From Sinonovacula constricta (lineage: Eukaryota; Mollusca; Bivalvia; Cardiida; Solecurtidae), in NCBI GenBank assembly GCA_007844125.1, contig CM017571.1:1370077-1434076 (forward strand): 64,000 nucleotides of DNA. Direction: 5' to 3'. A model generated the notes under the pieces. That model was not told where the DNA came from and did no database searches. It saw only the letters and a program-made list of their open reading frames with translations. This document shows, piece after piece, positions 60,521-64,000 of this stretch. The position numbers were made by a program, and so were the translations under genes. The stretch's first letter is position 1, and every line of letters begins with the position of its first letter.

Positions 60521-61437
60521 AAGTCTATTGGGTAAATATGGGTGAAATCCTCAAACTAGTAATTTAAGGATTTCCGACTCTAATAGTGATGTCTCTGAAT
60601 CAGGAAATGGTTATTATTTCTAGCAAGTATATGCTATAATTCACTTATTGGCAAAGTTTAAGTCAAATTTACCGACTGATAAAATTTTTATACATAACTG
60701 AAGTTTACTACCCTTGATCGCCAGATTGACCAAAAAAGTCCGACCACCATGCCACACAAAAGTTAGTATGTTTTCCTTAAAAAATAAAATGAATAAGCAA
60801 AACATGTATCGGTGTGTTGGTTTTTAATAGTACATCACATATAAATCAACAAAATATTTCCCAGACATAGAATATGTAGTTTAGAACAAGATAAATGTTG
60901 CAGATCGGCTGTGGATAAGAGGAAAAATGCACAAATGCTAAAAACATATGTATGTTTTTTACTTATTTTACACTGAATAATACTGGTGCAACAAACTTTA
61001 AGTACATATAAATTAACTAGGACACCTAATGAATAAAATAGTATAAAAATTAAGAACTTTTACCTTACTGTTAGTGAAAAAAATAAGTTTGAAGTTCATC
61101 ACCCCTCAATTTATTTTCTACTCAATGCTACTGGAAAAAGCCAATGAATAACAATTTTGTCATTTACAAGAATAAAATTAAAAACTGTACATATTTCTTT
61201 CTCAATCTGGTAGAGGAATACAGAAATAATTGTCAAAGTGAAAAAGTAGAAAGAAAAAAGTTGACTATTCGTGCCCATACCGGGATTTGAACCCACAACC
61301 CCCTGTTTTGAAGTATTTTAACCCTAACTTTGATGCAGCATTAGAGTTGGAAATCCTTAATAGAATCTAGATGACTATCCCTAGATTCTATTTAATTACT
61401 ACTTTGAAGATTTCACCCATATTTACCCAATAGACTT
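60521..61437. mobile_element. 917-bp inverted-repeat (fold-back) element
   Basis: The left end AAGTCTATTGGGTAAATATG and the right end (its exact complement, CATATTTACCCAATAGACTT) continue as inverted copies over about 65 bp (GGGTGAAATC, GGATTTCC.ACTCTAAT). The right arm is interrupted by a small palindrome (AATAGAATCTAG / CTAGATTCTATT). Inside, 61,274-61,303 on the minus strand has a tRNA T-arm motif GGGTTCAAATCCCGG, a SINE or tRNA relic. No transposase. Confidence 0.75.
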
Positions 61438-61463
61438 AGTTATCTAGATGACTGTCTCTCAGA

Positions 61464-61740
61464 ATGGCCGCAATAGCTCAATTGGTAGAGCATTGGCTTG
61501 CGGATCGAGAGGTCGCGGGTTCAAACCCCTGCCAAGTCAAACCAAAGAAATTAAAGTTGGTAGTGGTGGTTTCCCTTCTTACGCTCGGGGCTAGGGGGAC
61601 AGCATTATGCCTGACTCTTCGGTGTCAGTATAATGGATCGGCTGGGTTCAGTCCCTGGGCGCCTCATAAGTACCCCTGTGCTATAATGATAGACATGTCC
61701 TGCACAGTATCGGCAGAAATGCCGACAAATCCCAACTATC
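61464..61740 (+). mobile_element. SINE family A, near full-length copy
   Basis: The tRNA-derived head has a clear A box (TAGCTCAATTGG) and B box (GGTTCAAACCC). The body is shared with 1,850-2,070 (ACGCTCGGGGCTAG, GGACAGCATTA, CGGCTGGGTTCAGTCCCT). The open frame across it is incidental. Confidence 0.92.
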
Positions 61741-61789
61741 TCTTACACTGCTACATGTCTAATCAAACAGAATTAAATTCTAAGTTTGT

Positions 61790-62002
61790 CTTTCCTAACC
61801 CTTTCATTCATAGTTCATCAACTCACCTGACTTTTTTCTTTAAAAGAAATAAAATGATTTTAATAATATATGTTTAGCTTGTAATAATAGATTTCAGGCT
61901 GAATAATTCTACAAAAAAAACCTTCGGTCATTCAGTTTCTGCTAATGATTGTGAATGGTTTGTAAAGGCGTACAATGGCGTATACATGCAGGAATGGGTT
62001 AA
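61790..62002 (+). mobile_element. Dispersed MITE-like repeat, copy 2
   Basis: Matches 38,848-39,070 over about 210 bp. The ends AACCCTTTCATTCATAG and GCAGGAATGGGTTAA are imperfect inverted repeats, so this copy shows the likely full element. Confidence 0.7.
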
Positions 62003-62374
62003 TACATATTGCAGTTATTAAATGTGTTGATAGAGATCTATCAGTAAAAATCTGTAGATCTGGATCTTACAGCACCAGACTGGTTCAACAATTTTTTTCC
62101 TACACCTGATAAATATGTGGGAACCAAACAAAAAGTTAAACAAAATATTATCTCCCCTCACTGTGTGGGTTCAAGCACATGTCTTGGCAAAAGCTTTCAT
62201 GTGAGAATGTCGTCTAACTGACTTGCATTTAGTGAATGATTTCTAGTACTGTCATTGAATATCTGTTTAGTTTAAAGGTGATCTGGATATATTTAAAGGT
62301 TATATCCATATTAAAGAGCAAATAATTATAGTTATTCCATATATATAGCTCTTTTATCACTTCACAAAAGGCTG

Positions 62375-62650
62375 AACCTAGTAGCGCAACAGGTAGGGCA
62401 TTGGCACCAAGTAACGGAGGCCCAGAGTTCGAACCCGGGCTGCAATATACATAAAAAATGGTAGTGGTATAGCTCCCTTGCTTATGCTCAAGCAAATAAT
62501 TCTAGTTCCACGACTGGTTGGCCCAGTGTCAGGATAATGTGACTATGTTTGGCATCATGCGAGGAGTTCAAAGCATGCTATGCATAGTGAAGGCAGCACT
62601 ATATGTGAAGTCTAAGTGAAGTACTAATGGTGCAACGATAAACCCTATAA
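62375..62650 (+). mobile_element. SINE family B copy
   Basis: The head has CTAGTAGCGCAACAGGTAGG and B box GAGTTCGAACCC. The body has CCACGACTGGTTGGCCCAG and GTGAAGGCAGCACTATAT; it ends GCAACGATAAACCCTATAAA. Same order as 40,185-40,480. Confidence 0.9.
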
Positions 62651-63557
62651 ACGTAAGCATATTAGCAAACGAAGGGTCAAGATACAGAAGTAGTTGCAGG
62701 GAATAGTTTCAAGTTGTAATCTGTTTTATGACTTTTATTACTATGTTATGATGTTCATATTGTAACTTTCATGTAATGCATGTATGACTTTTATTTCTTA
62801 AATTTTATTTTTTTGTATGTTGTATATAAAAAATTACTGGTACATGGTTTGTTGGCTGTTATTTTTAAATAATAATTTATATTTATAATGATCTGTTGGG
62901 CAGTAAACTCATTTTTCATGTTTGTTTTTTATGGTCATCACAAATATTAAATATTTTATATTAAATACATATAAATGAAATTTTGAATAATTTAGTTGAA
63001 ATGTATTAACTAAATTTGAATTATTTTCAGTTGAAATGTATTTCTTACATATGCATTTTTAGGTTAAAATGTACTCATTCAATCTGCATTATTTATTGAA
63101 CTATAAATATGATGTTAATCTTGGCGTGAATTTTAATATGTAAATGCAGTTCAGTGCTTAGTAATTACTGTTATGCATGTGTGTAGATATTTTTGTGTAT
63201 ATCAACTTTATGTATTTGATTTGTACAGAGTATATATCTTATAAATTAAACCTTAGTAGTTGACATGTGTGGACTTTGTTGTTTTTTATGGCTAAGAACA
63301 AAGTGCTGGGCATGTTTGTGTGACAGAAATATTTGGTTATTTTTCACTGGAGTTAGACAGATATCATTTTAACACTGACATGTCTGTTTACACATTTTTA
63401 AAATTGACCATTTTATTATTTTTACTTTTTTATTCATGACTTAGTTGTACACCCTTAGTAATAATACTGTAATTGCATATATGGATTTTTTTAGCGTATT
63501 TTATCCGGATGCATTCATTGACGGAAACTTGTGGTGAACGATTTTCATCGCATTCTA
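62651..63557. other. Intergenic, no gene seen
   Basis: Very AT-rich. Short repeated phrases (TTGAAATGTATT at about 62,996 and 63,031) suggest worn local duplication only. Confidence 0.5.
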
Positions 63558-63567
63558 TACTTTGACG

Positions 63568-63897
63568 CATTCTCTCACCAGAGGGCGTGCTACACAAGTT
63601 TCGCTTACACCTCTGTCAACGCCGGGAAAAGTAGTTCTCATACACGTGATATTCTATCGTCACATGTCGCAAAATAGTTCCCCGAAAATTTGGATTAAAA
63701 TATATCTTAAACATTGTTCTAAAAAAGATAAAAATATCCATTTTCATTTTAAGTAAAATATACAGATATCAAAATAATCTCACGAGCATTTTATTCATTA
63801 TTTATATTTTGTACAAGAATCTTGTACACCGGGCGTTGACAGAGGTGTAAGCGAAACTTGTGTAGCACGCTCTCTGGTGAGAGAATGTACTTTGACG
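63568..63897. mobile_element. Mutator-like MITE with about 58-bp TIRs and 10-bp target duplication
   Basis: The left end CATTCTCTCACCAGAGGGCG ... CACCTCTGTCAACGCC is matched by the right end on the opposite strand with about one mismatch. The direct repeat TACTTTGACG flanks both sides (63,558-63,567 and 63,898-63,907). A 9-11 bp duplication with long TIRs is typical of Mutator-like elements. No coding capacity. Confidence 0.82.
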
Positions 63898-64000
63898 GTG
63901 ATGTCACTCGATTTTAGTCCCCTCTATACACAATCGGAATAGATGCCTGTAAAACTTCATATTGTAGCTGCTTCAATTTTAAATCGTCCAAGTTTTATTT

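Noticed and set aside
61464..61877. 137-aa frame at 61,464
   Set aside because: It translates a SINE (A and B boxes visible at its start), so it is not a protein gene.
1..64000. A previously undescribed multi-gene system
   Set aside because: The three complete genes belong to known families or classes with unrelated roles, and nothing in gene order suggests a functional module. The novelty here is in repeat origin and exon relics.

Overview
This is animal nuclear DNA: AT-rich, with intron-split genes, GT-AG splice sites, tRNA-derived SINEs, short inverted-repeat (MITE-like) elements and very long tandem arrays. The mix of an AA15-type copper polysaccharide monooxygenase, multi-copy SINEs and many minisatellites fits a mollusc, most likely a bivalve. 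That placement is inference; nothing in the window proves the species. No operon, CRISPR array, phage or defence locus was found, and none is expected here.

Layout. (1) 1-900: a 30-bp minisatellite running off the left edge, followed by what looks like the last exon of an upstream + strand gene (687-731). (2) 2,690-3,250: a 68-bp array fused to a hairpin. (3) 6,163-10,204, + strand: a complete four-exon gene for a secreted AA15 lytic polysaccharide monooxygenase (297 aa). (4) 13,144-46,639, - strand: a complete 20-exon VPS53 gene (850 aa), the GARP/EARP tethering-complex subunit. All 20 exons join in frame. Its introns hold most of the repeats: a 6.7-kb array of 32/33-bp units (intron 18), a 4-kb array of 53-bp units and a 25-bp array (intron 16), several SINEs, MITE-like elements, and one isolated coding-like exon on the opposite strand (35,394-35,519). 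(5) 47,100-49,800: two adjacent satellites, about 195-bp monomers in a 757-bp four-monomer higher-order repeat and about 320-bp units carrying a GC-rich palindrome. They lie between the divergent VPS53 and zinc-finger genes. (6) 53,177-58,559, + strand: a two-coding-exon gene for a 1,110-aa protein with ten C2H2 zinc fingers. (7) 58,560-64,000: its 3' flank, with a 917-bp inverted-repeat element, two SINEs and a Mutator-like MITE with a 10-bp target duplication.

The three main genes have unrelated jobs (polysaccharide oxidation outside the cell, endosome-to-Golgi tethering, nuclear DNA binding) and are simply neighbours. The most unusual content is in the repeats. The 6.7-kb satellite begins inside the tail of a SINE whose tail resembles the satellite unit. 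An orphan coiled-coil exon lies antisense inside VPS53. A copy of the last-exon coding sequence of the zinc-finger gene lies in that gene's own intron. Long reading frames inside the tandem arrays come from unit lengths that are multiples of three and are not treated as genes.
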